Source: DATNPX01 sp036702975 (lineage in GTDB: Bacteria > Cyanobacteriota > Vampirovibrionia > Obscuribacterales > Obscuribacteraceae). Taken from it: a stretch of DNA of 64,000 nt. The position numbers and the translations under genes were made by a program. The DNA lies in contig DATNPX010000033.1 of NCBI GenBank assembly GCA_036702975.1, positions 1 to 64,000 on the forward strand. Direction: 5' to 3'. Position 1 is the stretch's first letter. Every line of letters starts with the position of its first letter. This document shows, piece after piece, positions 33,087-41,506 of this stretch. The notes under the pieces were generated by a model. The model worked only from the letters and a program-made list of their open reading frames with translations, did no database searches and was not told where the DNA came from.

Positions 33087-33368
33087 GTGAAAAACAAGTA
33101 TTTGCTGCCTCTCATGATTTTGATCGCGACCAGCTCATATGGAGCCGGGAAGTGCACAGCTGCCGTTGACAGTTACTCGGCGCTTGCCGAAGCCAAGACC
33201 ATTATGGTGCGCCAAGCAACAGATCTACAAGGACAGATCAACGCTTTGCAGCAAGACTGTGTAGACCTGAATCGGCGCCTGGTAATCAAGCAGCAATTTC
33301 TGAATCAGGCTTACAGAGAACTGGGTAATCTGCAAAGATCAATACGCGAAGTCGACGCTCGTATTTAG
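33087..33368 (+). CDS. Small exported coiled-coil protein
   Basis: 93 residues from GTG 33087 (no clear site; the palindrome at 33046 is upstream). Signal peptide (KYLLPLMILIATSSYGAG) then a single helical region with heptads (IMVRQATDLQGQINALQQDC, LNRRLVIKQQFLNQAYRELG). Seven bases separate it from the YfhO-like gene, so it is likely the first gene of that operon. Confidence 0.66.
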   Translation: MKNKYLLPLMILIATSSYGAGKCTAAVDSYSALAEAKTIMVRQATDLQGQINALQQDCVDLNRRLVIKQQFLNQAYRELGNLQRSIREVDARI

Positions 33369-33375
33369 GTCTTTC

Positions 33376-35799
33376 TTGAAATCTTTCCGAAGGGATATTT
33401 GGACTAGCGTTCTAGTGCCTGCTGTGGCTGGTCTGTTCTTCGTTTGCTTCTTTTCGTCTGTTGTTTTTAAACATCAATATCTGGCGCCGGGTGATGCCCT
33501 CACCTATTCAATGGCCGCATTCCATCAGCAACCCGAGTTGTGGTGCGATGCCGTTGGTTGTGGAATGCCTGTGGCGGCAGATCCTCAATATCAAACGTGG
33601 TATCCGGTGCTCTGGATCTGTCGAGCTGCGGGTGGTTATAACCTGCTTGTGGTGCTTGCCTACGTGATCGCTTTTTGCAACGCGTTCGCGTTGTCCTATG
33701 CAATTACTCGGTCTAGATTTGCCGCATGCCTTGGTGGAATCGTCTATTCGATGAGCGGATTCATGTTCGCGCATCTGGGACACGTGACTATTATCCATGC
33801 AGCCTGCTGGTTGCCGCTGCTTATTCTCTCAATCGAAAAACTTTCAAGGGAGTTGCGTTGGAAATGGTTGTTCCTCGGTCAGATTGCAGTGGCTATGGTC
33901 GTGCTTGGCGGGCACAGCCAAATTCTCGCAATTTCGCTTGTAATGTCAGGTTTATTTGTATTGTTCAAAGTCTTCTGCCGCGAAGATGACTCGAGTGGTT
34001 CGGCGAACACCAAATTTGACTTTCGGCCAAATTGGCAGCTTCTTTCGAGCTACATCTGCCTGTGTATATCCGGATTGGGATTGGTCGCAGTACAAATATT
34101 GCCAACCTTGCAACTGGCTTCTCTTTCGCCGAGGGCGGATTGGTCGTTTGAAAACTTCGTCTCTTTTTCATTTCCTCCCAGACAGCTGGCACAATTTTTC
34201 TTTCCATTTTTGTTCTGTCAGCAGGTTGGCTACGAACTACAAAATTATGCAAGGTCCTTCTATGTTGGAGAATGGTCCGTTACTGAGCTAACCGCATATG
34301 TTGGATTTATTCCGGTCATTCTGGCCATTGTTGGAGTTGCAAAAGGGCGTGGGAGCAGTAAATGGTTCTGGCTAGCAACAGCGGTCGCTTCGCTGGTTAT
34401 TGCCGCCGGCCCCGCTACACCGCTGGCCAAAGTGCTTTTTCATGTTCCTATCATCAATCACTTTCGTTGTCCTTCGCGTTATGTTTTGCTGTTTGAGTTA
34501 GCTGTGAGCCTGCTTGCCGCCATCGGAGCTGCAACGATAGAGAGATGCACTCAAATACGAAAGCGGCAAACGTTGACTGTAATCGCTTGTCTCATAACAA
34601 GCTTCGCTGCTGTGAGCTCGTTTGTCTGGTGCCAAAAGTACTTGCGATACCACATAGTGAAAAGTGGGCTTGCTCAGGTCGATATCTCTCCTTTTTCTAA
34701 TTCTTATATTGGTGTACCGCTTATCTTGTTGGCGGTCAGCTTCATCGTCCTGTGGCTCTGGTCTTGCGCCCCGAAAGGGATTGTACGGCAGCTCTTTGTG
34801 GTCGCTATGCTCTTGGTCGACTTGTCTAGTTTCGACTATTTTTGCGAGTGGCGTTTCAGGCCTGCTAATGAAGCAGATTTAGCGCCACCAAATGTAGTGA
34901 CCGAATTGAGTAAGATTTGGCAGGATAGCAGTCATCAATTTAGAGTTGCCGCTCCGCTCGCCGATCTCGGCGGTGTGAGAAGTTGCCCTCCAAACTTAAA
35001 CAGCATGTGGTCTTTGCCCAGCCCTGCTTTTTACAGTCCGCTCGTTACTCAGCGCATGTCCCAAATTCTTCAAGACTCGGGAACTGCACGACTACAGGCA
35101 ATCTGTAAATCCGGTGATGTAACGCTCGATATAGCCTCAGTGAAATATTTGATCGTACCGAAAGGGACAGCAGTCGATGCGCATGGTGATGTCAATATTC
35201 TCAGCACTTCTCTGCCCTTCAACACTGCCGGGCGGGCACCAAGATTTGTGCAGACAACGCACGCTGATGGTCAGAATTTGGTTTATGAGAACAAAAGATT
35301 TTTGCCTCGCTTCCGGTTTGTCTACAAAACTCAAGTTCTTGATGAAGTGAAAACTCTAGCCTTAGTCCATGATGCACACGATGCGAAGTCAGACAAAGTG
35401 AACTTCCAAGACACTGCAATTCTCGCTGCCAATGATGTGAATCTGTCGTCGATTTTGGAGCGGTTAAAAAGAAGTCCGTCAAACATTTCGCCAACATATA
35501 AAATCAACGTTCTGAGTGATTCCGGCAGCGAAAAGAGTTTCGATGTGCAAACGTCCGAGCCTGGATTGTTGATGGTTTCCGACCAGTTTTTCCCAGGTTG
35601 GAGTGCGAAAATCGACGGAGCGCCGGCAATCTTGACACGCGCTAACTATAATTTCGACGCAATATTGGTGGATGCTGGAAGACACCGTGTGGATATGACT
35701 TTTACATTTGAGGCGTTTCGACTCGGTTTGATATTGAGCGCTGTGTCTCTCGCTTCAATCATTCTCGCTGGCTTGTTTTGGCGCCAGAGCAAGACCTGA
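33376..35799 (+). CDS. YfhO-like polytopic membrane protein
   Basis: 807 residues from TTG 33376. About a dozen membrane helices in the first 480 residues, starting after a short basic N-terminus, with long loops including GVPVAADPQYQTWYP-like text near residue 62 (GCGMPVAADPQYQTWYP). A soluble extracytoplasmic domain follows (about 490-780; FDVQTSEPGLLMVSDQFFPG, WSAKIDGAPAILTRANYNFD), then a last helix. This is the layout of the YfhO/GT-C-like family, linked in other bacteria to glycosylation of cell-wall polymers or lipoproteins. The catalytic site is not assignable here. Confidence 0.85.
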   Translation: MKSFRRDIWTSVLVPAVAGLFFVCFFSSVVFKHQYLAPGDALTYSMAAFHQQPELWCDAVGCGMPVAADPQYQTWYPVLWICRAAGGYNLLVVLAYVIAFCNAFALSYAITRSRFAACLGGIVYSMSGFMFAHLGHVTIIHAACWLPLLILSIEKLSRELRWKWLFLGQIAVAMVVLGGHSQILAISLVMSGLFVLFKVFCREDDSSGSANTKFDFRPNWQLLSSYICLCISGLGLVAVQILPTLQLASLSPRADWSFENFVSFSFPPRQLAQFFFPFLFCQQVGYELQNYARSFYVGEWSVTELTAYVGFIPVILAIVGVAKGRGSSKWFWLATAVASLVIAAGPATPLAKVLFHVPIINHFRCPSRYVLLFELAVSLLAAIGAATIERCTQIRKRQTLTVIACLITSFAAVSSFVWCQKYLRYHIVKSGLAQVDISPFSNSYIGVPLILLAVSFIVLWLWSCAPKGIVRQLFVVAMLLVDLSSFDYFCEWRFRPANEADLAPPNVVTELSKIWQDSSHQFRVAAPLADLGGVRSCPPNLNSMWSLPSPAFYSPLVTQRMSQILQDSGTARLQAICKSGDVTLDIASVKYLIVPKGTAVDAHGDVNILSTSLPFNTAGRAPRFVQTTHADGQNLVYENKRFLPRFRFVYKTQVLDEVKTLALVHDAHDAKSDKVNFQDTAILAANDVNLSSILERLKRSPSNISPTYKINVLSDSGSEKSFDVQTSEPGLLMVSDQFFPGWSAKIDGAPAILTRANYNFDAILVDAGRHRVDMTFTFEAFRLGLILSAVSLASIILAGLFWRQSKT

Positions 35800-35890
35800 A
35801 CCTGAGTTTGCACAGAACAGATAGGTTCGCTTGTCTTTTCAGCTGCAGCCGCCGTAATGTGAGCCATCTATATTGAACGATTACATTTGC

Positions 35891-35926
35891 ATTTGAAGCC
35901 TTCAAATCAACTTTACAGTTGACTGT
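35891..35926. promoter_or_regulatory. Two inverted repeats upstream of the DUF2142 gene
   Basis: ATTTGAA-GCC-TTCAAAT (35891-35907) and ACAGT-TG-ACTGT (35915-35926) lie in tandem about 55-90 bases before the start. Their 7-3-7 and 5-2-5 symmetry suits dimeric regulators. TTGACT within the second repeat could be a -35 element. Confidence 0.45.
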
Positions 35927-35979
35927 TATAAACCTAGCTTGTTGACTCAATTCTAAAGCTTGAAGCGTGGTGCTTATCT

Positions 35980-37428
35980 TTGCCACGCCTCGAACGCTTG
36001 CGGCTTCTGATGTCCGTTTTTTTCAACAACTTGACCAGCATGCTGCGGCTTCCAAATGCGCTTTCTTGGCAAAAACCAGGTTGGGCGGATCTTTTGCTTC
36101 GCCAGATCGAAGGGTGGCTTGACCTGATATTGAGGCGGTTGGACTCACCGCTGGTCATACTCTCTATCGCTTTCGCAGTCCGCCTGCTGTGGATCATGAC
36201 CGTGCCTATAACGGAGGCGCCAGATGAAGGTGCGCATTATTGGGTCATTTCATTCATTCGCGACCGGATGTCTTTACCAACTCTGAACGATCTCTTTAAA
36301 GATCCGGGTGCTGCATATTATGGGCCGCTGCCCCCTTTAGGCTATCTGCCATCCTTAGTTGTATGCTTTTTCACACCTGGGCTAGAAACTGCCATGGCTG
36401 CACGTATTGGCAACGCCATGGCTGGTCTTGCTACAGTAAGTGCGGCGATGTTTGTCGCGAGAAAACTCTTTCCTTATGACCGGCAGCTGGCTTTGTGCCT
36501 ACCATTGGTGGTGCTATTTCACCCGCAGTTGGTATTCGTCAACTCATATACCAACAACGACTCAACCACTTGTGCCATTTCGAGCTGGTTGATTGCCTTA
36601 ACCTGTTTAGTACTGCGGGAGGGCTGGCAAACTCGCTACAGCCTAGGAATTGGTGTGCTGACAGGCTTTCTTCTTCTAGGCAAATATTCAGGCTATCCGA
36701 TCTTGCTGGCACTGTTCGTCGGTCTTTTGCTTGGTGCATGGGTTCATCAATTGAAAGCGAAACGGCTGATGATCTCGTCGCTGCTGATTGCTGGTGTCTC
36801 CGCTGCGCTTTCGGGGTGGTGGTTTCTGCGAAACTACTGTCAGTTTCCGGGCGATGTATTCGGTTTGAAGACTATGTTAGATTTGCATGCGCGTGCATAC
36901 ACAGAGCCTAAAGCGCTCTATCACTTTCCGGCGGTCGACAATGCGAATTGGCGTAACACTGTGTTAATGAGCTTTTGGGGACTCTTTGGTAACATGAATC
37001 GCCTCCTACCACGTCAGATTTATGCGGTCTACTCTCTCTTTATGCTTGTCTCTATGGTCAGTATTGCCAGTGCTTTCATTCCAATTTTTCTACCGAGGCC
37101 TACTGTCACCAACATGATGAGACAGTTTGTCGACAATAATCGAAGTGAGGTAGCGGTCTGGACCTTTCTCATAGTCTGTGTAGTTTCAAGCTTCGTCGGT
37201 TTGATTGGGGCATCTGTATCAATAAACGCTACCGGTTCGCCTCAGGGGCGTTACTTATTTCCATCTGAATTGGCCTCTATAGCTCTTTTGATAGGCGGAT
37301 TGTCCTCTCTCGGCCGCCGCACAGGACCTCTAGCGGTCTGGGCTTTCGTCGGCTTCAACGCCTGGTCTTCTTTCTATTCCTGGTTGTTTTTGTTGCATCT
37401 TTATGGCTTGAGGACGCGAATATTTTGA
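35980..37428 (+). CDS. DUF2142-family membrane protein (GT-C-like)
   Basis: 482 residues (TTG 35980; ATG 36010 also possible, neither with a clear ribosome site). About ten to twelve membrane helices. The first extracytoplasmic loop has ITEAPDEGAHYWVISFIRD, the acidic motif typical of DUF2142 and of GT-C glycosyltransferases that use lipid-linked sugars. NSYTNNDSTTCAISSWLIAL follows a second helix pair. Same strand as the YfhO-like gene 180 bases upstream, suggesting a cell-surface polysaccharide role. Sugar donor and acceptor unknown. Confidence 0.86.
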   Translation: MPRLERLRLLMSVFFNNLTSMLRLPNALSWQKPGWADLLLRQIEGWLDLILRRLDSPLVILSIAFAVRLLWIMTVPITEAPDEGAHYWVISFIRDRMSLPTLNDLFKDPGAAYYGPLPPLGYLPSLVVCFFTPGLETAMAARIGNAMAGLATVSAAMFVARKLFPYDRQLALCLPLVVLFHPQLVFVNSYTNNDSTTCAISSWLIALTCLVLREGWQTRYSLGIGVLTGFLLLGKYSGYPILLALFVGLLLGAWVHQLKAKRLMISSLLIAGVSAALSGWWFLRNYCQFPGDVFGLKTMLDLHARAYTEPKALYHFPAVDNANWRNTVLMSFWGLFGNMNRLLPRQIYAVYSLFMLVSMVSIASAFIPIFLPRPTVTNMMRQFVDNNRSEVAVWTFLIVCVVSSFVGLIGASVSINATGSPQGRYLFPSELASIALLIGGLSSLGRRTGPLAVWAFVGFNAWSSFYSWLFLLHLYGLRTRIF

Positions 37429-37474
37429 GGCACTTAAGACCAGCACGAAAGTACACAAGTACACAAGTGCAACA

Positions 37475-37503
37475 AACGCCGCAACTCTATCGAGTGCGGC
37501 GTT
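37475..37503. terminator. Bidirectional terminator between convergent genes
   Basis: Stem AACGCCGCA/TGCGGCGTT (37475-37483, 37495-37503) with an 11-base loop. T-rich bases flank it on both strands, so it serves the DUF2142 gene (plus) and the 91-residue gene (minus). A short direct repeat of GTACACAA precedes it. Confidence 0.82.
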
Positions 37504-37531
37504 CTGTTGCTTGCTCTTGTGCTGCGTGAGC

Positions 37532-37807
37532 TTAAACGATCACTTCAGTGATTCCGACTTGAGCCAGCTTCTCCATCGGACTTTCGCTCATGAATTCGGC
37601 GACTGAGCTTTCGGCATCCCAGTCGACGGTCACGTTGAAGTGAGCCAACAGCGATTCGAGTTCGACACGAGTCATTTGAACGGGTGCGAAACGAACTTCA
37701 GCTCCATAGATAACGACATTGCATGTCCATGAGTTATCTACGGTTTTGCGAACTTGGAATAGTCCGCGAACAAGGGTAAGCGGCTTTTCAACAATAGTGG
37801 TCGACAT
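37532..37807 (-). CDS. Small conserved-looking cytosolic protein
   Basis: 91 residues, no signal or membrane segment. Predicted alpha/beta with FQVRKTVDNSWTCNVVIYGA and TRVELESLLAHFNVTVDWDA. GAGG lies eight bases before the ATG and a terminator follows, so it is a genuine single-gene unit. Family unknown. Confidence 0.75.
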   Translation of the reverse strand: MSTTIVEKPLTLVRGLFQVRKTVDNSWTCNVVIYGAEVRFAPVQMTRVELESLLAHFNVTVDWDAESSVAEFMSESPMEKLAQVGITEVIV

Positions 37808-37935
37808 GTTTGTTTCCTCAGGGGCGAAAACATCAATGTAAAGCCTGTTGGCAAAAAATCCACTTCGACAAACAATTTATTTAGCTTTTGAGCTAAGAAA
37901 TATTGCAGATTGGTCAGCTGGGCAGGTTCAAGAGG

Positions 37936-39489
37936 TTATTCCGGACTCAATGCTTCCCCTTTATTCTCTCGCTTTGCTATCACCACTGGTGGCACCCAAA
38001 TTGTTAGAGCGAGAATGCTTAGCGATATAACGAACATGGCGATGAAGGTTTGGTGCAGCGATGTTTGTAGCACGTCGGCGATTTTAGCGACTGCCTCTGG
38101 AATACCAGTGTTTGCCGTTGTTTCTAGCAGCTTCTTTATCTGTTCGGATGTTATCGGCCCGGCTCCATGAGTATCGCAGTGGCTCAAGCTGGAGTTCATG
38201 ATGGCACCGAGAACACTGGCGCCGAACATACTGCCTAGATTCCTTGCGAATACGTTTGAGGAGGTGACACTTCCACGCTGAGTAAAATCAACAATTTCTT
38301 GAATCAGTATCAACGAACTGACGCTTAAAAGTCCCATACCGAAACCCATTACTAAAGAACCACACCCAGCTTGAATTGGAGAGCTGTGCGGAGAGAGAAA
38401 CGAGAAACTGGCAGCGCCAATCGGTATTAGAGTGCTCCCTAAAATCATGATTCGGCGCAGCCCTAACTTTTGAAAGAGTCGAGTAGCGAGCGTAGCGCCA
38501 GACGGCCATCCGACAAGCATCATCGTTAATGTGAGCCCAGCTACAACCGCAGATTGGTGAAGCACGCCTTGAACGTACATGGGAAGAAACGTAGTCAGTC
38601 CCATGAGCGCCATACTAGCCAGCATGTTCGCACAATTACTTAGTGCGATCGGTTTTCGGCTCCACAATTTGAACGAGAGCATTGGGTCCAATGCGATTTT
38701 TTCCTGCCGAATGAACATGACTGAGCTGATACAAAAGGAGATAAGTGCGGGAAGAACTAGCTGTCTTTCTTGTGTTCCAATGTCGGTGAGTGCCATCATT
38801 AGTGATGCCACTCCAATTGTGAACAGCACGGAACCTGCAATGTCGATGGAACGTTTTTCCAACTTCCTGTCCTCACGTAAGAAGATCATGAAGCCAATAG
38901 TGGCAGCGATGCCGACTGGGATATTGATCCAGAATACCCATGGCCAGGTTAGTTCCCGCATGATAAGCCCGCCGACTAGAGGCCCCAGCACCGCCGATAT
39001 GGCCCAGACGCTTGCTAAATATCCTTGCACCTTGCCGCGCTCGCGCGCAGGGTAGAGGTCAGCGACAATCGTTAGAGCGACTGGTTGCACAGCTGCCGCC
39101 CCAGCACCTTGGATTAGCCGAAAAACAATCATCGACGGCATCGACCAGGCGAAACCTGCGAGCACAGATCCCAACAAAAAGATAGCGATGCCGAGCAACA
39201 TAATCGGTTTGCGGCCTTTTACGTCTGCCAATTTCCCGAACAATACGGTCATCGCGGTCTGCGTTAATAGAAACGATGAAAATACCCAGCTGTACAGACG
39301 TAAGCCACCCAGCTGCCCGACTATTTGCGGCATCGCGGTGGAGACAATTGTGGCTTCAATGGCCACCATGAACATCGAGGCCATTACGGCACCGATCACT
39401 GGTGCGCGTGAAAATTGTTTGCGACCCGGTGCCGGCGACGAATGACTTTCGGTTGTTTCCGCTGCGCCTGTTGTCTTTATTGCTTCCAT
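37936..39489 (-). CDS. MFS multidrug exporter, DHA2 (EmrB/QacA) type
   Basis: 517 residues from ATG 39489, which has GAGGG four bases upstream; the frame runs on to 39834 but that extension is low-quality sequence and is excluded. Fourteen predicted helices. Motif A GKLADVKGRKPIM, motif C-like region near GPLVGGLIMRELTWPWVFWI, and AIEATIVSTAMPQIVGQLGG in helix 1, as in proton-driven drug antiporters. Substrate unknown; no membrane-fusion partner or TetR regulator lies next to it, so it may act alone. Confidence 0.93.
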   Translation of the reverse strand: MEAIKTTGAAETTESHSSPAPGRKQFSRAPVIGAVMASMFMVAIEATIVSTAMPQIVGQLGGLRLYSWVFSSFLLTQTAMTVLFGKLADVKGRKPIMLLGIAIFLLGSVLAGFAWSMPSMIVFRLIQGAGAAAVQPVALTIVADLYPARERGKVQGYLASVWAISAVLGPLVGGLIMRELTWPWVFWINIPVGIAATIGFMIFLREDRKLEKRSIDIAGSVLFTIGVASLMMALTDIGTQERQLVLPALISFCISSVMFIRQEKIALDPMLSFKLWSRKPIALSNCANMLASMALMGLTTFLPMYVQGVLHQSAVVAGLTLTMMLVGWPSGATLATRLFQKLGLRRIMILGSTLIPIGAASFSFLSPHSSPIQAGCGSLVMGFGMGLLSVSSLILIQEIVDFTQRGSVTSSNVFARNLGSMFGASVLGAIMNSSLSHCDTHGAGPITSEQIKKLLETTANTGIPEAVAKIADVLQTSLHQTFIAMFVISLSILALTIWVPPVVIAKRENKGEALSPE

Positions 39490-40092
39490 GGTTCCCTCGA
39501 GCTGCGTTAGTTGTCGGCAGCACTCCAGCCAAGCGAATTCCAAACCAACAGTGCGCAATAACATTGTAAAAGCAGTTGCCGACAGCTTCAAGGAAGTACC
39601 CAAAGGAAAAGAACTTGGTACTGCAGCCGAGAGCAACAATGATGCCATTGGCGAGATCGTCGAACGCAACTTTGTATGCGCGAGCAAAGATGATCCTTGA
39701 TGATCCTTCACTGCGCACAAAAACCGGTGATGATACCCAAAATACCTAAAGATCGATGAACCAGGGTTTGCGTTGGAGCAATCAGCCGGCAAAGAAGTTG
39801 AGCCCAAGCTCCGGTGTCGATGCCAAAATTGCAACAGCTAGCCAAAAACTGAAGAAGAAGTAATTGCGACAATTGCGTCTCGATGTTTTATGCTATCTGA
39901 AACGAATGCAAAATTGCAAAGGGAGCGGTTTTCGGCAACCGGGTAATTCGCTTTGATGTCTTGCGGATATCGAGTGTATATCTTTTCCCGACTTCTACGT
40001 CAATTTTGTCGGAATATCGGGAAAATGTCTGACATTGAGTTTTTTCAATTTTGATTGAACTCTTTTGTGAGTTTCAACGTTATAAGTAATAG
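39490..40092. other. Long intergenic region with possible gene remnants before dnaB
   Basis: 603 bases without a convincing gene. Two short plus-strand reading frames have protein-like composition but no good start: GTG 39551-39700 (49 codons, KAVADSFKEVPKGKELGTAA) and ATG 39756-39863 (35 codons ending QKLKKK), separated by stops and in different frames. They may be parts of a decayed gene. The last 200 bases are AT-rich. TATAAG at 40083-40088 would place transcription start near the dnaB ATG. Confidence 0.4.
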
Positions 40093-41469
40093 ATGAAAAA
40101 TGGTGAAGCTACTTTAAATGACACGAATATTGAGCGACTTCCGCCACAGTCGCTCGATGCGGAGCAGGCTGTGTTGGGTGCTCTATTAGTTAGCCCCGAT
40201 GGTCTGCCGCGCATTGTAGACATACTGGAAGCTGACAATTTCTACCGCAAGGCGCATCAAGTCATCTATGCTGCCATGCTCGATCTCTTCGACCATAACG
40301 AGCCGATCGACATCGTTACTATTTCGCAGTATCTAAAAGACGAAGGTAAGCTCGAGAATGTGGGTGGGCGTCAGTACATCACCGACCTTGCACTCTCCGT
40401 GGCCACCACCGCCAACCTTGAGTACTACGCCAAAGTCGTTGCGGAGAAGGCTCTGCTGCGCAATCTCATTAAAGCTGGTACTGAAATTGTCGGCTCCTGC
40501 TATGAAGAGACTGATGCCGACGTTGCTCTCGATAAAGCCGAGCACATGATTTTCACACTGGCTCAACGTCGCAGTATGAATTCGCTTGTTCATATCAAAG
40601 ACGTTGTGGAGACGTCTTTCCGTAAAATTGAAGAACGCTATGAAAATCGTGATGCGTTGTCCGGCGTGCCATCTGGTTTCTATGACCTGGATGCAATGAC
40701 GTCAGGATGGCAGCCTTCCGACCTTGTGATTCTGGCTGCTCGCCCCTCCATGGGCAAGACGGCCTTTGTGCTCAACCTGGCACAGCACTGCGCTGTGGAA
40801 GCTGGCCTTCCTTGCGCTATATTCAGCCTTGAAATGTCGAAGGAACAGCTGGTTCAACGTATGTTGTGCGCCGAGGCGAAGATCGATGCTAATCGATTGC
40901 GTACTGGGCACATGCACACAAACGATTGGACGCACCTGGCGATGGCGATGGGGCGTTTGGGTGAAGCGCCTGTGTTTATCGACGATTCAGCTATGTTGAA
41001 TGCTTTGGAAATACGTGCGAAGTGCAGGCGTCTCAAATCTGAGATGAAGGGTCTCGGGTTGGTGATTATCGACTATATTCAGCTGATGTCTGGTCGGAAA
41101 ACAACAGATAATCGTGTGCAGGAAGTCAGTGAAATCTCCCGCAGTTTGAAGCAGTTAGCTCGCGAGATTCATGTGCCGGTAATCGCGCTGTCGCAGCTAT
41201 CGCGCGCGGTGGAAGCGCGCCAGAATAAGCGACCGATGCTGTCAGATTTGAGAGAATCGGGTTCAATCGAGCAAGACGCCGACCTTGTGATGTTCATCTA
41301 TCGGGATGAATACTACAATCCCGAGACCGAGCAAAGAGGCGAAGCTGAGATTATCATCGCCAAACAGAGAAACGGTCCTGTGGGCACTGTGGAACTGCTC
41401 TATCAATCGAGCATTACTCGATTCTTGAATAAAGCGCATAACGAGTATCCGAGCCCGGCTGGCGGCTGA
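40093..41469 (+). CDS. dnaB: Replicative DNA helicase
   Basis: Hexameric ATP-driven 5'-3' helicase of the replication fork. 458 residues, family length, no intein. N-terminal DnaB domain (PPQSLDAEQAVLGALLVSPD) and RecA-like C-terminal domain: Walker A ARPSMGKTAFVLN, Walker B LGLVIIDYIQLM, then LSQLSRAVEARQNKRP and LRESGSIEQDADLVMFIYR. The ATG has no ribosome site but a -10-like TATAAG ends four bases before it, consistent with a leaderless mRNA. Neither rplI nor alr, common neighbours of dnaB, is next to it. Confidence 0.97.
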   Translation: MKNGEATLNDTNIERLPPQSLDAEQAVLGALLVSPDGLPRIVDILEADNFYRKAHQVIYAAMLDLFDHNEPIDIVTISQYLKDEGKLENVGGRQYITDLALSVATTANLEYYAKVVAEKALLRNLIKAGTEIVGSCYEETDADVALDKAEHMIFTLAQRRSMNSLVHIKDVVETSFRKIEERYENRDALSGVPSGFYDLDAMTSGWQPSDLVILAARPSMGKTAFVLNLAQHCAVEAGLPCAIFSLEMSKEQLVQRMLCAEAKIDANRLRTGHMHTNDWTHLAMAMGRLGEAPVFIDDSAMLNALEIRAKCRRLKSEMKGLGLVIIDYIQLMSGRKTTDNRVQEVSEISRSLKQLAREIHVPVIALSQLSRAVEARQNKRPMLSDLRESGSIEQDADLVMFIYRDEYYNPETEQRGEAEIIIAKQRNGPVGTVELLYQSSITRFLNKAHNEYPSPAGG

Positions 41470-41506
41470 GGCTATCGGTTGTCCGATTGGGCACGTTTTG
41501 CAGTCT

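Noticed and set aside
39490..39834. 115-residue N-terminal extension of the MFS exporter
   Set aside because: No ribosome site and no family similarity; ATG 39489 has a good site and starts the conserved protein.
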